This document shows positions 35,167 through 45,513 of a DNA stretch of 64,000 bases, one piece after another. The DNA is from Blastocatellia bacterium (GTDB taxonomy: Bacteria; Acidobacteriota; Blastocatellia; RBC074): positions 1 through 64,000 of the forward strand of contig JAEUQN010000005.1 of the NCBI GenBank assembly GCA_016789725.1. The letters are read 5' to 3'. The notes under the pieces were generated by a model. The model was not told the origin of the DNA, did no database searches, and worked only from the letters and a program-made list of their open reading frames with translations. Position 1 is the stretch's first letter. Each line of letters opens with the position of its first letter. A program made the translations under genes and the position numbers.

Positions 35167-35577
35167 TTGAGAACCTACGAAATTGTTTACATCGTGGTCC
35201 CCAATACGACTGACGATGATTTAGCCAAACTCAATTCCCAACTGGAAAAAGTTGTTGCTGATTTAGGCGGGAAAATCGTCAAAACCGATCTTTGGGGGCG
35301 CAAGAAACTCGCCTATAAAATTGGCAAGTATGAAGAAGGCGTTTATGTTGTCTTGTACATTGAGGGCAGCGGTAAAGAAATCGCCGAAGTCGAACGTCGT
35401 TTGCGTGTGAATGATGCGGTGATCCGGCACATGACTGTTCGGACAGACGAAGACCTCAAACGGGCTGAAAAACTGAAATCACGCCGGAAAGTGTCGGTGC
35501 GGGCAGCGGCTGCTAGTGGCGCAGATAGCGAGGGCGACGTTGAAGGAGAAGGAGGCGACGAAGAATTTGATTCGTAA
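35167..35577 (+). CDS. rpsF: 30S ribosomal protein S6
   Basis: S6 binds S18 in the small-subunit platform. [32 protein letters not shown] and [10 protein letters not shown] are typical. The last 25 residues ([21 protein letters not shown]) form an unusually acidic, Gly-rich tail. The start is TTG with a strong AAGGAGG. First gene of the rpsF-rpsR-rplI operon. Confidence 0.95.
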   Translation: MRTYEIVYIVVPNTTDDDLAKLNSQLEKVVADLGGKIVKTDLWGRKKLAYKIGKYEEGVYVVLYIEGSGKEIAEVERRLRVNDAVIRHMTVRTDEDLKRAEKLKSRRKVSVRAAAASGADSEGDVEGEGGDEEFDS

Positions 35578-35633
35578 GCTTGAAGGGCAATGCTTTCCTA
35601 AAGTTCGAATCACAATTTTTTGAGGATACAATT

Positions 35634-35918
35634 ATGCCAAGACCAAATGATAGAAATGATCGCAACGACGGACCATCCAGACGACCTATGAATGCGCCGA
35701 TGCCGTCCAGTCGCCGTCGCCGTTCTTCCAAGCTTTCCGCTGAGAAGATTGATTATATTGATTACAAAGACGTGAAATTGCTGCAATCCTTCCTGACCGA
35801 GAACGGCAAGATTTTGCCGGCCCGGTTGTCCGGCGTCAGCGCGTTGCAGCAACGCAAAATCGCAGAAGCAATCAAACGCGCCAGAACGATTGCCTTGCTG
35901 CCTTACGTTCAAGCTTAA
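35634..35918 (+). CDS. rpsR: 30S ribosomal protein S18
   Basis: Partner of S6. The conserved core [53 protein letters not shown] is complete. It is preceded by a 40-residue basic, Arg/Asn-rich extension ([12 protein letters not shown] onward), long for S18. The ATG at 35634 has TGAGGAT upstream. This basic extension and the acidic tail of S6 may interact. Confidence 0.95.
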   Translation: MPRPNDRNDRNDGPSRRPMNAPMPSSRRRRSSKLSAEKIDYIDYKDVKLLQSFLTENGKILPARLSGVSALQQRKIAEAIKRARTIALLPYVQA

Positions 35919-35936
35919 AGTGAAGGAGTTATTGTT

Positions 35937-36395
35937 ATGGCACAAATGGAGCTTTTGCTACGTGAAGACGTAGAAAACCTGGGATTACGCGGTGAGCTTG
36001 TCAAAGTGCGTCCCGGTTATGGTCGGAATTATTTATTGCCGCGTGGCCTGGCTGTCCAAGCCACTGCGGCCAACGTCAAAGCCATTACGAAACAGCGGGA
36101 AGCTTTCTTGAAAAAAGCCGCTGCAGATAAGTCTGCTGCCGAAGGACAATCGGCGTTGTTGCAGTCCCTGTCGCTCGAATTTGCCCGCAAGGTGGGCGAA
36201 CACGGCGTGCTGTATGGCTCAGTCACTTCGATGGATATTGCTGAAGCTATTGCGGCAAAGGGCTTTGAAATTGACCGTCGGAAAATCCAACTGGCAGAAC
36301 CAATCAAAGAAATTGGCGAGTTTGAAATTCCTGTCAAACTGCACCGTGAAGTCATTGCGACTCTCAAGGTGGTCGTCGTGAAAGAAGAAGCCTAA
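35937..36395 (+). CDS. rplI: 50S ribosomal protein L9
   Basis: The N-terminal domain MELLLREDVENLGLRGELVKVRPGYGRNYLLPRGLA is followed by a long helix and the C-terminal domain (HGVLYGSVTSMDIAEAIAAKGFEIDRRKIQLAEPIKEIG). Length 152 aa is normal. AAGGAG lies upstream and it follows rpsR by 18 bp. Confidence 0.97.
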   Translation: MAQMELLLREDVENLGLRGELVKVRPGYGRNYLLPRGLAVQATAANVKAITKQREAFLKKAAADKSAAEGQSALLQSLSLEFARKVGEHGVLYGSVTSMDIAEAIAAKGFEIDRRKIQLAEPIKEIGEFEIPVKLHREVIATLKVVVVKEEA

Positions 36396-36431
36396 ACGCC
36401 TGTACAAATCCGACAGTCTTTGAGATAAGAG

Positions 36432-36477
36432 AAGCGGAGCGAGAGCGTCTTAACGCAAGCTCCGCTCTTTTCTTTTG
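36432..36477 (+). terminator. Terminator after rplI
   Basis: AGCGGAGC pairs with GCTCCGCT, with an inner GCGT/ACGC stem, followed by CTTTTCTTTT. It ends the ribosomal-protein operon, just 25 bases before the next ATG. Confidence 0.88.
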
Positions 36478-36501
36478 CCTCGCACTTTAGGAGTAACTCG
36501 T

Positions 36502-36798
36502 ATGACGGACGCAATCATTTGGCTGGCTGCAATTGGCTTGGTGGCACTGATGTTCTGGTCTCTGATCTACGAGCAACACAAACGCGCGAAAATGACCGAT
36601 GAAGAATATCAACGGCGCGCGAAAGAAGAGCCGGGACTCATCAGCACTGGGATGATGGCTTTTGACCAAATTGCCTTTCGCCCTCAGGCCAAAGCCGCTG
36701 TTGAGTATCAAAAAGACAAGATGCGCGGCCAAACTCCTGACCAGCAGCAAGCAGGCGAAGATATTTCCGGTCGAGAAAAGTCTAACGAAGTCCCGTGA
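36502..36798 (+). CDS. Small single-pass membrane protein, unknown
   Basis: 98 residues. An N-terminal hydrophobic helix ([20 protein letters not shown]) is followed by a charged cytoplasmic tail containing [28 protein letters not shown] and a disordered C-terminus. No family is recognised. TTAGGAG precedes the ATG. It lies between rplI and dnaB and ends 55 bp before dnaB. Confidence 0.6.
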   Translation: MTDAIIWLAAIGLVALMFWSLIYEQHKRAKMTDEEYQRRAKEEPGLISTGMMAFDQIAFRPQAKAAVEYQKDKMRGQTPDQQQAGEDISGREKSNEVP

Positions 36799-36853
36799 AG
36801 TCCACGCCACGACTTTCCCAGACTGCTCCAGGCTTTCCCAGACTACATTACCG

Positions 36854-38212
36854 ATGGCGAAGAACGCAGATTCCCCATTTGATAGAGCTTTACCGAGTAA
36901 CATCGAAGCCGAACGCTCGATCCTCGGCGCAGTCCTGCTCGACAATCAAACGATCAACCAGGCCGCCGAAATGCTGCGGCGCGACGACTTTTTTTTAGAC
37001 TCGCATCGCCGCATTTACGACAAGATGCTGCACCTGATGGAACAGGGACGCGCCATTGATCCCATCACCTTGCAGGACGCTTTACGACAGGCAGGGGATT
37101 TGGATTTGATTGGCGGCGCGGCCTTCATCGGAGCCTTGATTGACGGGGTTCCGCGCTTCTCAAACATTCAGGAATATTGCGCCATCGTTAAGGGCAAATC
37201 TATTGTCCGCAAACTCATCACCACCTCGAATCAGATTATTAATCGCTGTTTCGACGCCGAAGACACGCCGGACATTTTGCTTGACGAAGCCGAGCGCGCG
37301 ATTTTGTCTATCGCCGAAGATCGGATTCGCCAGGGTTTCGTTCCGATCAGTGAAGTTGCACATAAACAACTCCAACATATCGAAGAAATTGCCGGACGCG
37401 AACAACTGGTCACCGGCATTTCCACTGGCTTCCGCGATCTGGATTACATGACGTCAGGCTTGCAGCGCGGCGATCTGGTTATCATTGCGGCAAGGCCATC
37501 CATGGGAAAGACTGCCTTCTGCCTCAATATCGCGCAGAATGCAGCTATGCGGCAGCAGCATCACGGCAACAAAGCTATCGTTGGCATCTTCTCGCTCGAA
37601 ATGAGTAAAGAGCAACTCGTGCAACGTATGTTGTGCGCGCAGGCTCGCATTGACGCGCATCGCTTGCGCACCGGGATGCTCAGCAAAGAAGATTGGCGGC
37701 ACTTGGCAATGGGCGTCAGCGAATTGGCCGAAGCGCAAATCTTCCTCGACGATACGCCCGCGATCTCCTCGCTTGAAATGCGCGCCAAAGTTCGGCGTCT
37801 AAAAAATGAGCAGCGTGGACTGGACTTAATCATCGTGGACTATTTGCAGTTGATGAGTGGCAAAGGCAAAGTCGAATCACGGCAACAGGAAGTTTCGCAG
37901 ATTTCGCGCGACCTGAAAGCGATTGCCAAAGAAATGAACGTGCCGCTGATCGCGCTTTCACAGCTTTCGCGCGCCGTCGAAACGCGTTCTGATCACCGCC
38001 CGCAGCTTTCAGATTTACGTGAGTCGGGTAGTATTGAGCAAGACGCCGATATTGTGATGTTTATTTACCGCGACGAAGTCTACAATCCCGAAACTGAAAA
38101 ACCGAATGTCGCCGAAATCATTATTGGCAAACAACGCAACGGCCCGATTGGCGATGTCGAATTGGTTTTCCTGAAACAACTCACCCGCTTTGAAGATAAA
38201 TATCGAGAATAG
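36854..38212 (+). CDS. dnaB: Replicative DNA helicase DnaB
   Basis: Hexameric replication-fork helicase. The N-terminal domain ([26 protein letters not shown]) is followed by the RecA-like motor with Walker [17 protein letters not shown], Walker [13 protein letters not shown], and [22 protein letters not shown]. Length 452 aa is normal with the ATG at 36854. No intein is present. Its TAG stop opens a heptad repeat that extends to alr. Confidence 0.97.
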   Translation: MAKNADSPFDRALPSNIEAERSILGAVLLDNQTINQAAEMLRRDDFFLDSHRRIYDKMLHLMEQGRAIDPITLQDALRQAGDLDLIGGAAFIGALIDGVPRFSNIQEYCAIVKGKSIVRKLITTSNQIINRCFDAEDTPDILLDEAERAILSIAEDRIRQGFVPISEVAHKQLQHIEEIAGREQLVTGISTGFRDLDYMTSGLQRGDLVIIAARPSMGKTAFCLNIAQNAAMRQQHHGNKAIVGIFSLEMSKEQLVQRMLCAQARIDAHRLRTGMLSKEDWRHLAMGVSELAEAQIFLDDTPAISSLEMRAKVRRLKNEQRGLDLIIVDYLQLMSGKGKVESRQQEVSQISRDLKAIAKEMNVPLIALSQLSRAVETRSDHRPQLSDLRESGSIEQDADIVMFIYRDEVYNPETEKPNVAEIIIGKQRNGPIGDVELVFLKQLTRFEDKYRE

Positions 38213-38288
38213 TCAGTTGTCAGTGGCTGGTGGTCGGTGATATTTCTTGACCGTGCAACTGCTCAACGATCACCAATCACCGACTACG
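38210..38288. repeat. Heptad inverted repeat overlapping the alr start
   Basis: TAGTCAG, TTGTCAG, TGGCTGG, TGGTCGG begin at the dnaB stop. The complementary part (ATCACCA, ATCACCG, ACTACGG) lies at about 38268-38288, inside the first codons of alr. The candidate alr starts (TTG 38247, GTG 38253) sit in the loop. Confidence 0.7.
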
Positions 38289-39407
38289 GCTTCTCGTCCC
38301 ACCTGGGCGGAAATTTCTCTGCCGAATCTTGTTCACAATTACCGCACGATCAAAGCCTGTCTTCCTGATCAAGCGCAACTGATGGCGGTCATCAAAGCCA
38401 ATGCCTATGGACATGGCGCAGTCAAATGCGCGCGCGCGCTGGAACCCGATGCGGATTGGTTTGGCGTGGCGTTGATTGAGGAAGGCGTAGAGTTGCGACG
38501 GGCTGGCATCACGCGCCCGATTTTATGTCTCGGAGGTTTCTGGCACGGGCAGGCAGAAACGATCATCGCGCATAATTTGACCCCTGTGATTTTTCGCTTC
38601 GATCAAATCGAAGAACTCCATGCCCAGGCGAAGCAGGCGAGTCGTAAGGTGAATTATCATTTGAAAGTGGATACCGGAATGGGACGGTTGGGTGTCCCCT
38701 TTGCTGAACTGCCTGCCTTCGTTCGCGCGCTTCACCCCTTCACTAACCTCAGGCTGGACGGGCTGATGACTCATTTTGCTGAGGCTGAATCGCTCGACGC
38801 GGAATTCACTGAATTACAAATCGGATGCTTTCAGCAATCGCTCGACATCCTGCGCGAAGCAGGCCTGGCCCCGGTGTGGAGGCACTTATCCAATAGTGCA
38901 GGCATTCATTCCCAGGCGACTGCCCTCGGCAATCTGGCCCGCACGGGCGCGGCGATGTATGGCTTCACGCGCGATGTGATTGCACCGGTGCCGGAAGCCT
39001 TCGATGTAAAGCCTGTGCTGTCGTTGCATTCGCGGATTGTCTACCTCAAGACAGTAGCGGCGGGGACTTCGCTCGGCTACGGGCGCACATTTACCACCAC
39101 CTCTGAAAGCCGGATTGCAACGCTTCCGATTGGTTATGCGGATGGTTTGCACCGCGCCCATTCCAACAACGGACACGTGATCGTACGCGGTCACTTTGCG
39201 CCGATTGTTGGTCGGGTCAGTATGGATTTGACGATGGTTGAAGTTACGAATATTTCTGAGGTGCAATTGGGTGATGAGGTGATTTTATTAGGTAAACAAG
39301 GGGATTTGCGCATCTCTGCCGAAAATCTTGCCGAGCAAATCAATACGATTTCCTATGAAGTTGCCTGCCACTTATCCGCCCGCGTGCCACGAATGTATTT
39401 CGGGTGA
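38247..39407 (+). CDS. alr: Alanine racemase
   Basis: PLP enzyme making D-alanine for peptidoglycan. The PLP-lysine motif is [12 protein letters not shown]. The substrate region [11 protein letters not shown], the catalytic Tyr in SLGYGRTF and [11 protein letters not shown] are intact. Length 386 aa is typical. The start is uncertain: a TTG at 38247 or a GTG two codons later, both without a clear ribosome-binding site because a heptad repeat occupies the region. The first 15 residues ([12 protein letters not shown]) are repeat-encoded and probably dispensable. Confidence 0.94.
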   Translation: MTVQLLNDHQSPTTASRPTWAEISLPNLVHNYRTIKACLPDQAQLMAVIKANAYGHGAVKCARALEPDADWFGVALIEEGVELRRAGITRPILCLGGFWHGQAETIIAHNLTPVIFRFDQIEELHAQAKQASRKVNYHLKVDTGMGRLGVPFAELPAFVRALHPFTNLRLDGLMTHFAEAESLDAEFTELQIGCFQQSLDILREAGLAPVWRHLSNSAGIHSQATALGNLARTGAAMYGFTRDVIAPVPEAFDVKPVLSLHSRIVYLKTVAAGTSLGYGRTFTTTSESRIATLPIGYADGLHRAHSNNGHVIVRGHFAPIVGRVSMDLTMVEVTNISEVQLGDEVILLGKQGDLRISAENLAEQINTISYEVACHLSARVPRMYFG

Positions 39408-39455
39408 CTTTTCTTCTGTTTGCTCAGAAGACCGCCAATGCGTAGCACGGAGTTC

Positions 39456-41771
39456 TCAATTAGAAATCGCTGTTTGCGCATTCTGTTTTTTCGGCATCGT
39501 ATTCCAATCAGGCGGCTCAACGCCGAGCAGATGATGGACGAAGAAATCGTATTGTTTCTTGACGCCATACGCGCCGCCATTGGTGTGGCCTGCGCCGGGA
39601 ATCATCAGAAAGTCGAACGTCTTTTCCGCCTTAATTAAGGCATTCACGACCTGCATCGTCGAGGCCGGGTCAACGTTTGTGTCCAATTCGCCGAGGATCA
39701 GCAATAACTTGCCTTGCAGCTTGCCAGCATTATCTACGTTCGAGGCTGCGGCGTATTCTGGTCCCAGCGGCCAGCCCATCCATTGCTCGTTCCACCAGAT
39801 TTTATCCATGCGGTTGTCGTGGCAGCCACAGGCCGACACACAGACCTTGTAAAAATCAGGATGAAACAGCAGGCCGCCGAGCGAGTTTTGCCCGCCTGCT
39901 GATGTGCCGTAAATTCCGACCCGCGTGATGTCATAGTACCGATATTTCGCCGCCACCGCCTGATGCCACAGGATGCGGTCGGGAAAGCCTGCATCGCCCA
40001 GATTTTTCCACGCTACATCGTGAAAGGCTTTGGAGCGATTGGCCGTTCCCATACCGTCAATCTGCACAACGATGAAGCCGAGTTCCGCCAGCGATTGCAT
40101 CGGATTCCAGGGCGTAAAATTTTTCGGCACGAACGAGCCTTGCGGCCCCGCATAAATGTTTTCGATCACCGGATATTTTTTCAGCGGACTGAAATTAGAG
40201 GGCCGATAAATCACGCCCCAGATTTCCGTCTTGCCATCGCGTCCGAACGAAGTGAAAACTTCCGGCGCGCGCCAGCCCGCTTGGCTCAGTTCGGCGATGT
40301 CAGTGCTCTCAACTTTGGTCAGAACTTTCTTGTCCGCCGTCAGCCGCAATTCCGAAACCGTCGGCATATCCACACGTGACCAGGTGTCCACATAATATTT
40401 CATATCCGGCGAAAAGCTGACGACGTGGTTGCCATCGCCTTCGGTGAAAGCTGTTAGGCCTGTGCCGTCGAAATTGATCCGGTAATAGTGAATGAAATAG
40501 GGGTCTTTGCCGGGATACATTCCGCTGGCCTGAAACCAGATTTGGCGCTTCTCTTCATCCACTTTATCTACCGCGCGCACGACCCAATTGCCGTTGGTAA
40601 TCTGGTTTTTGACCGCGCTGGTTGTGCCGTCAAGCAGGTATAGATGATTCCATCCGTCGCGCTCCGACATCCAGATGATTTCTCTGCCGTCAGATATGTC
40701 GGCGCGGTATTTTTTGCCCGAATAACAGAAAAAAGTCTTCGGCTCTTCGCTGATGACGGCGCGCGGTTTGCCGCTGGTGGCTTCGACCTCAATGACGCGG
40801 TACACCTGATGCCCGCGCTGATTATATTCAAATGTGAACGCGCGATTGTCCTTGCGCCATTCGATGCGCGACAGGTTATAGGGATTTGGAAAGAGCGCAT
40901 TGTCTATGACAAATTGCTTTTTGGTTTCGATGTTGAATAGTACGGGCTGCGGCTGGTCGAGGACGTCGCCGGGTTTGGCATAATCAATCGTGTGATACTT
41001 CGGCTGCAATTGATCGCTGGCTGACGATTCGACGTATTGAATCTTGCGCTGATAGCCGGGCCGTACGCGATACGCTGCGATCATCCTGGAATCCGGTGAC
41101 CAAATCAGCGAGGCCAGCGCATAATAATTGCCCTCTGAACCCTCGAAGCTGAGCGCGCCTCCCTCTTTGCTGCCTTTCGGACGTACCCAGATATTGAAAT
41201 TATTAACCCAGGCTTCCCATTTACCATCGGGCGAAATCTTTGTTTGCGTGGTGGACGGGAAATTATAGCGCGGGCCGGGAATTCCATTTAACGTACCGGG
41301 CGCGCCGCCACGCCGCCCCGGGCCGTCTGGTCCATTGGGAGGCAGCTTTTTGATTGTGTAATCGGTCAGTTCGCAGCGCCACCGATTTTCGCCGATATTG
41401 AATTCGATAGCTTTTTCGTTATCCACGAAATTGATTTGCTGAAATGGTAACTTGAGGGCCGTGTATTTTTCGCTTGCGGCGGCGGAAAGGGCTGCTGCCA
41501 GCCGTTCGTGATCAAAGGCCGCTTTTTGGGTTAGTGTTTCGGCGTCCATCAACACAAATTCGTTTCCGCCTTTGATCGCTTTGCGATACCAGAAGCGGCT
41601 GGTTTTGCTAATCCAGTTGGCGCGTTCGGGCAAGTTGGCGGTGATCCCGACATACTTTTCGCGCAGCCCATTGGCGCGTTCGTAATCAGCCAGCGTGCCT
41701 TGCGCGTGGATAGGTGCAGCCCAGAGCAGGCAAAATAAAGTAACCGAGACGTAGGTGAATTGGCGTTTCAT
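39456..41771 (-). CDS. Exported S9 family prolyl oligopeptidase (DPP IV-like)
   Basis: Signal peptide ([16 protein letters not shown]), an N-terminal DPP4-type beta-propeller (about 100-500) and a C-terminal alpha/beta-hydrolase. The catalytic Ser is in [15 protein letters not shown], Asp in [13 protein letters not shown] and His in [10 protein letters not shown]. Length 771 aa is standard. Such enzymes release dipeptides after proline, or related residues, in the periplasm. It is divergent from an AraC regulator and hydroxyproline genes, which suggests joint use of proline/hydroxyproline-rich peptides; this link is inference. Confidence 0.92.
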   Translation of the reverse strand: MKRQFTYVSVTLFCLLWAAPIHAQGTLADYERANGLREKYVGITANLPERANWISKTSRFWYRKAIKGGNEFVLMDAETLTQKAAFDHERLAAALSAAASEKYTALKLPFQQINFVDNEKAIEFNIGENRWRCELTDYTIKKLPPNGPDGPGRRGGAPGTLNGIPGPRYNFPSTTQTKISPDGKWEAWVNNFNIWVRPKGSKEGGALSFEGSEGNYYALASLIWSPDSRMIAAYRVRPGYQRKIQYVESSASDQLQPKYHTIDYAKPGDVLDQPQPVLFNIETKKQFVIDNALFPNPYNLSRIEWRKDNRAFTFEYNQRGHQVYRVIEVEATSGKPRAVISEEPKTFFCYSGKKYRADISDGREIIWMSERDGWNHLYLLDGTTSAVKNQITNGNWVVRAVDKVDEEKRQIWFQASGMYPGKDPYFIHYYRINFDGTGLTAFTEGDGNHVVSFSPDMKYYVDTWSRVDMPTVSELRLTADKKVLTKVESTDIAELSQAGWRAPEVFTSFGRDGKTEIWGVIYRPSNFSPLKKYPVIENIYAGPQGSFVPKNFTPWNPMQSLAELGFIVVQIDGMGTANRSKAFHDVAWKNLGDAGFPDRILWHQAVAAKYRYYDITRVGIYGTSAGGQNSLGGLLFHPDFYKVCVSACGCHDNRMDKIWWNEQWMGWPLGPEYAAASNVDNAGKLQGKLLLILGELDTNVDPASTMQVVNALIKAEKTFDFLMIPGAGHTNGGAYGVKKQYDFFVHHLLGVEPPDWNTMPKKQNAQTAISN

Positions 41772-42126
41772 TCTGTGCGCTCCTTAATCGAACGGTTCTC
41801 AAGCTGTCGGGCAAAGAGTATAAATCTCCAGGCCATCTGTCTTGTATGTTTCTAAGACAGGTTGAATAGACTTAGGAAGTCTTTATGGCCGACGTTTATT
41901 GAGGGTGCTTGGTTGCCACTATTGCCTCGTCAAATCGTCATCATAGACGGCTTCTTGTCACATTCTTGACGGAGATATTACGCATCCTGTATACAAGTTT
42001 TACTTGGTACGAATCAACAACCTTATCCTAAGCGGCGGATTTTTTCTTATTGATCAGAGCTTAGGTCGTGACCGCAACTGCAATACCTTCGATAAGGGCT
42101 TAAGGGAATCGAAAGGAAACGCTGGT
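41772..42126. other. Divergent regulatory region S9 peptidase/AraC
   Basis: About 350 bp with no convincing gene. It must contain the promoters for both the minus-strand peptidase and the plus-strand AraC gene. The plus-strand promoter is recognisable near 41965-41994. No clear long inverted repeat stands out. Confidence 0.5.
41965..41994 (+). promoter_or_regulatory. Sigma-70 promoter for the AraC regulator
   Basis: TTGACG and TATACA hexamers are separated by 18 bases, about 130 bases before the chosen ATG. This is the best promoter match seen in the window. Confidence 0.6.
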
Positions 42127-42948
42127 ATGTCCATGCAATTACCTCCCGGAAGATACTATGGAGAGACGTTACGCAGCCGTAAAATGGCGAGCTTTGAGCT
42201 TTCAGAGCGGGTCTATTCTCCAGGTTATCAAACCCCGAAACATACTCATAAACAAGCCCTGTTTTGTTTTGTAATGCAGGGGAATTATACCGAGAGCTAT
42301 GGCGGGAAAACACGGGAGTGTCAGTCTTCGACACTGCTCTTTCATCCTCCCGGCGAATTGCACGCCGAACATTTTCACGAAGCTGGGGGGCGCTCATTTA
42401 TTGTGGAAATTGCGCCCGACTGGCTCGCACGCATCCGGGAGCAGTTGCCGCTGGCGGAGCATTCCGCAGATTTTCAGGGCAGCGTATTTGAATCGCTCGC
42501 GCGCAAGCTGTATCGAGAATTCACGCACGAGGATTGCGCCTCTTCCATCATCATCGAAGGGTTGATGATGGAAATGATCGGTGAAACGATGCGCTGCCGC
42601 GTCGCACAGACATCGTATGATGCGCCGCGTTGGTTGCAACAAGCCAAAGACCTTCTGCATGTGCGCTTCGCCGAAGACCTCACGCTGGCGGACGTTGCAC
42701 AAAATGTGGGCGTCCATCCGGTTTATTTGGCGCAGACGTTCCGCAAAATCTATCAATGCACAGTGGGAGAATATGTGCGCCAGCGCCGCATTGAATATGC
42801 GTGCCACGAATTGACAACTTCCGCCAGACCCATTGTGGAGATTGCGCTCGCCGCTGGTTTCTGTGATCAGAGCCACTTCACCAGAACGTTCAAGCGCGCC
42901 ATAGGTACTGCGCCTTCCCAATACCGCGAATCCCTCCGCGAGATTTGA
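42127..42948 (+). CDS. AraC-family regulator with cupin sensor domain
   Basis: The N-terminal cupin-like domain (YSPGYQTPKHTHKQALFCFVMQGNYTES, then LLFHPPGELHAEHFHEAGGRSFIVEI) should bind the inducer. The C-terminal pair of helix-turn-helix motifs (LTLADVAQNVGVHPVYLAQTFRKIYQCTVGEYVRQRRI and PIVEIALAAGFCDQSHFTRTFKRAIGTAPSQYRE) is complete. The ATG at 42127 has AAAGGA upstream; an open extension to 42004 overlaps the promoter region and is rejected. It lies 219 bp upstream of the hydroxyproline operon and is the likely regulator of it. Confidence 0.9.
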   Translation: MSMQLPPGRYYGETLRSRKMASFELSERVYSPGYQTPKHTHKQALFCFVMQGNYTESYGGKTRECQSSTLLFHPPGELHAEHFHEAGGRSFIVEIAPDWLARIREQLPLAEHSADFQGSVFESLARKLYREFTHEDCASSIIIEGLMMEMIGETMRCRVAQTSYDAPRWLQQAKDLLHVRFAEDLTLADVAQNVGVHPVYLAQTFRKIYQCTVGEYVRQRRIEYACHELTTSARPIVEIALAAGFCDQSHFTRTFKRAIGTAPSQYRESLREI

Positions 42949-43167
42949 GAGGGAATAATTTTGTCAGGCGGCTGGCTCTCTCCAAAAACGCGCAGGCGAT
43001 TTTACGCCAGGTGATTTCAGCACTAATCGAGTTCAAACGACCTTACAGGAATTCAAGACGGAAGACTCTTACCTTTGGTTTACTTCTGATGCACAACGCA
43101 GTGAAATGCAGTTGAGGAAATATCAAACCAGATGAGCCGCAACAGGCATTTGGGAAAGAGGATTTGC

Positions 43168-44133
43168 ATGACAAACCGACAGATAAAACGCGTCAAGATC
43201 GTGGATTCTCACACAGGCGGCGAACCGACTCGCGTGGTAGTCAGTGGTGGCCCTGATCTGGGCAACGGCACGATGGCGGAACGTTTGGAGCGATTCAAGT
43301 CGCAGCACGATAACTTTCGCTCGGCGGTGGTCAACGAACCGCGCGGCAATGATGCGGTCGTGGGGGCTTTGTTGTGTGAACCTGCCGACCCTTCCTGTGC
43401 AGCAGGCGTGATTTTCTTCAACAATGTCGGTTATCTGGGGATGTGCGGTCACGGCACCATCGGGCTGATCGTCACGCTTGCATACCTCAATCGCATTGCG
43501 CCGGGAACGCATCGTATTGAAACGCCTGTGGGCGTGGTTGCAGCGACCCTTGACGAAAACAATTTCGTCAGCGTGGATAATGTGCCGAGTTACCGATTGG
43601 CGGCCAATGTCTGCGTTGAGGTCCCCGGCTATGGTTTGGTCAGCGGTGACATTGCCTGGGGCGGCAATTGGTTTTTTCTAGTCAATAGCGACAGAGAGCA
43701 GCGGCTGACGCTGGACCGTTTGGAGGAACTCACCGATTTTACCTGGCGGATTCGGCAGGCGCTCAATGCGCAGGGCATCACAGGTGCGAATGGGCAGGAG
43801 ATAGATCACGTCGAACTTTTCACCTCTTCCGAACTGAGTGGCGTGGACAGCAGGAATTTTGTGTTATGTCCCGGCAAAGCCTATGACCGCTCGCCGTGTG
43901 GTACCGGCACCAGTGCCAAGCTGGCGTGTTTGTATGCAGACGGGAAATTGCGGGCAGGACAGGTGTGGCGGCAGGAAAGCATTGTTGGCAGCGTGTTTGA
44001 AGGCACCATTCGCGCCGCCAGCGAGACCGACGGAAAAGTGTCTCCGACGATCAAAGGTTCTGCCTTCGTGAACGCTGAAGCCGAATTGATTTTGGACGAG
44101 CGTGACCCGTTCTGTTATGGGATTCGCCAATGA
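43168..44133 (+). CDS. 4-hydroxyproline 2-epimerase (proline racemase family)
   Basis: Converts trans-4-hydroxy-L-proline to cis-4-hydroxy-D-proline. Both catalytic Cys residues of the epimerase class are present: [14 protein letters not shown] and [10 protein letters not shown]. This excludes the trans-3-hydroxyproline dehydratase class, in which the second is Thr. It begins [17 protein letters not shown]. The ATG at 43168 has GAAAGAGG upstream. Its ATGA overlap with the next gene marks the start of a tightly coupled catabolic operon. Confidence 0.95.
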   Translation: MTNRQIKRVKIVDSHTGGEPTRVVVSGGPDLGNGTMAERLERFKSQHDNFRSAVVNEPRGNDAVVGALLCEPADPSCAAGVIFFNNVGYLGMCGHGTIGLIVTLAYLNRIAPGTHRIETPVGVVAATLDENNFVSVDNVPSYRLAANVCVEVPGYGLVSGDIAWGGNWFFLVNSDREQRLTLDRLEELTDFTWRIRQALNAQGITGANGQEIDHVELFTSSELSGVDSRNFVLCPGKAYDRSPCGTGTSAKLACLYADGKLRAGQVWRQESIVGSVFEGTIRAASETDGKVSPTIKGSAFVNAEAELILDERDPFCYGIRQ

Positions 44134-45272
44134 CTTTACCCATGACTTCAAAAGCGTTTGATCTGGCTATTGTTGGTGGTGGCATTGTGGGTGCGGCCTG
44201 TGCCTGGGAAGCGGCGCGATCAGGATTGAGCGTAGTCGTGATTGAGCGCAGCGTGATAGGTGGCGGCGCGACTGCCGCCGGGATGGGGCATATCGTGGTG
44301 ATGGATGATTCGGAGGCACAGTTTGCGCTGACACGATATTCGCAGCAACTCTGGCAAGAGATCGCCTCCGATTTGCCCGACGATGTTGAATACGAAGAAT
44401 GCGGGACAATCTGGGTGGCTGCCGATGAGGAAGAGATGATCGAAGTGCAGCGCAAAGAGGTTTTTTATCAGGAGCGCGGAGTCGCCGTCGAAATCCTGGA
44501 CGCCGCCGCGCTCCGGCAAAGTGAACCAAATCTGCGGTCGGGGTTGAGAGGTGGTTTACTGGTTCCTGGTGATAGCGTGGTTTATCCGCCCTGTGCCGCG
44601 CGATATTTTTTGGAGCAGGCGCAATCACTCGGCGCACAATTACGATCAGGTGTGGCGGTGGTTGCCTTGAGTAACGATGGGGTCAAATTAAGCGACAATA
44701 GCCTTATCAGCGCAGGCATTACCGTCAACGCCACGGGCAGTTGGTCTCCGTTGTTGACGCCCGGCATTGATGTGCAAAAACGCAAAGGTCACTTGCTGAT
44801 TACTGACCGCTACCCCGGTTTCGTGCGGCATCAATTGGTTGAGCTGGGGTATTTGAAAAGCGCCCATTCAATTAGCTCTGATTCGGTTGCGTTCAATGTG
44901 CAACCCCGCAAAACCGGCCAGGTGCTGATTGGTTCATCGCGGCAATACGGTGTGGGCGATCCGAAGATCGAAGCCGCAATGTTGAGCCGCATGCTCTCCC
45001 GCGCCGCAGAATACATGCCCGGCATTACACAACTTTCTGCGATTCGTACCTGGACCGGCTTTCGTGCGGCTACGCCGGATAAGCTTCCACTTGTCGGTCA
45101 GTGTCCCGGTTACGACAGGCTCTATCTGGCAACCGGTCACGAAGGGCTTGGCATCACCACGTCAACAGGAACCGCAAAGCTGTTGATAGATCAATTGCTC
45201 AATCGCTCCTCGGCAATTCCGATTGCGCCGTATTTGCCGAGCCGTGTGCATCAGGAGGCTATCCATGCCTGA
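44130..45272 (+). CDS. D-hydroxyproline dehydrogenase, DadA-like FAD subunit
   Basis: FAD oxidoreductase of the D-amino-acid dehydrogenase fold, with [17 protein letters not shown] at the N-terminus, [17 protein letters not shown] and the C-terminal [22 protein letters not shown]. In hydroxyproline loci this is the substrate-oxidising subunit of a heteromeric D-hydroxyproline dehydrogenase (the LhpB-like subunit in Pseudomonas). It overlaps the epimerase by four bases and the 2Fe-2S subunit by eight. Confidence 0.9.
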   Translation: MTLPMTSKAFDLAIVGGGIVGAACAWEAARSGLSVVVIERSVIGGGATAAGMGHIVVMDDSEAQFALTRYSQQLWQEIASDLPDDVEYEECGTIWVAADEEEMIEVQRKEVFYQERGVAVEILDAAALRQSEPNLRSGLRGGLLVPGDSVVYPPCAARYFLEQAQSLGAQLRSGVAVVALSNDGVKLSDNSLISAGITVNATGSWSPLLTPGIDVQKRKGHLLITDRYPGFVRHQLVELGYLKSAHSISSDSVAFNVQPRKTGQVLIGSSRQYGVGDPKIEAAMLSRMLSRAAEYMPGITQLSAIRTWTGFRAATPDKLPLVGQCPGYDRLYLATGHEGLGITTSTGTAKLLIDQLLNRSSAIPIAPYLPSRVHQEAIHA

Positions 45273-45513
45273 CACGGTTATGCTCACAATCAACGGCCAC
45301 CCGGTCATCGTACCAGACGGCAGCTCGGTGGCGACGGCGGTAGCGATTTCGGGCGCGATGGCCTTTCGTCGCTCGGTTCACGGAGAGCCGCGCGCGCCTT
45401 TATGTGGGATGGGGATTTGCTTTGAATGTCGCGTGACGATCAACGGGCAATCGCACACGCGCAGTTGCCAGATTGTTTGCCAAAACGGAATGGACGTGCA
45501 AACCGATGAATAA
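45265..45513 (+). CDS. D-hydroxyproline dehydrogenase, small 2Fe-2S subunit
   Basis: 82-residue ferredoxin-like subunit with the cluster pattern PLCGMGICFECRVTINGQSHTRSCQIVC, as in the small subunits of octopine/nopaline oxidase, HcnA and heteromeric hydroxyproline dehydrogenases. The ATG at 45265 has CAGGAGG upstream; the longer frame lies inside the preceding gene. It overlaps both neighbours by eight bases. Confidence 0.9.
   Translation: MPDTVMLTINGHPVIVPDGSSVATAVAISGAMAFRRSVHGEPRAPLCGMGICFECRVTINGQSHTRSCQIVCQNGMDVQTDE

Noticed and set aside
41772-42126. Additional small gene before the AraC regulator
   Set aside because: Only a TTG-initiated extension of the AraC frame is available, and it overlaps the best promoter in the region.
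43168-44133. Proline racemase or trans-3-hydroxyproline dehydratase
   Set aside because: Two catalytic Cys residues exclude the dehydratase. The adjoining D-hydroxyproline dehydrogenase and deaminase genes favour 4-hydroxyproline epimerase over proline racemase.
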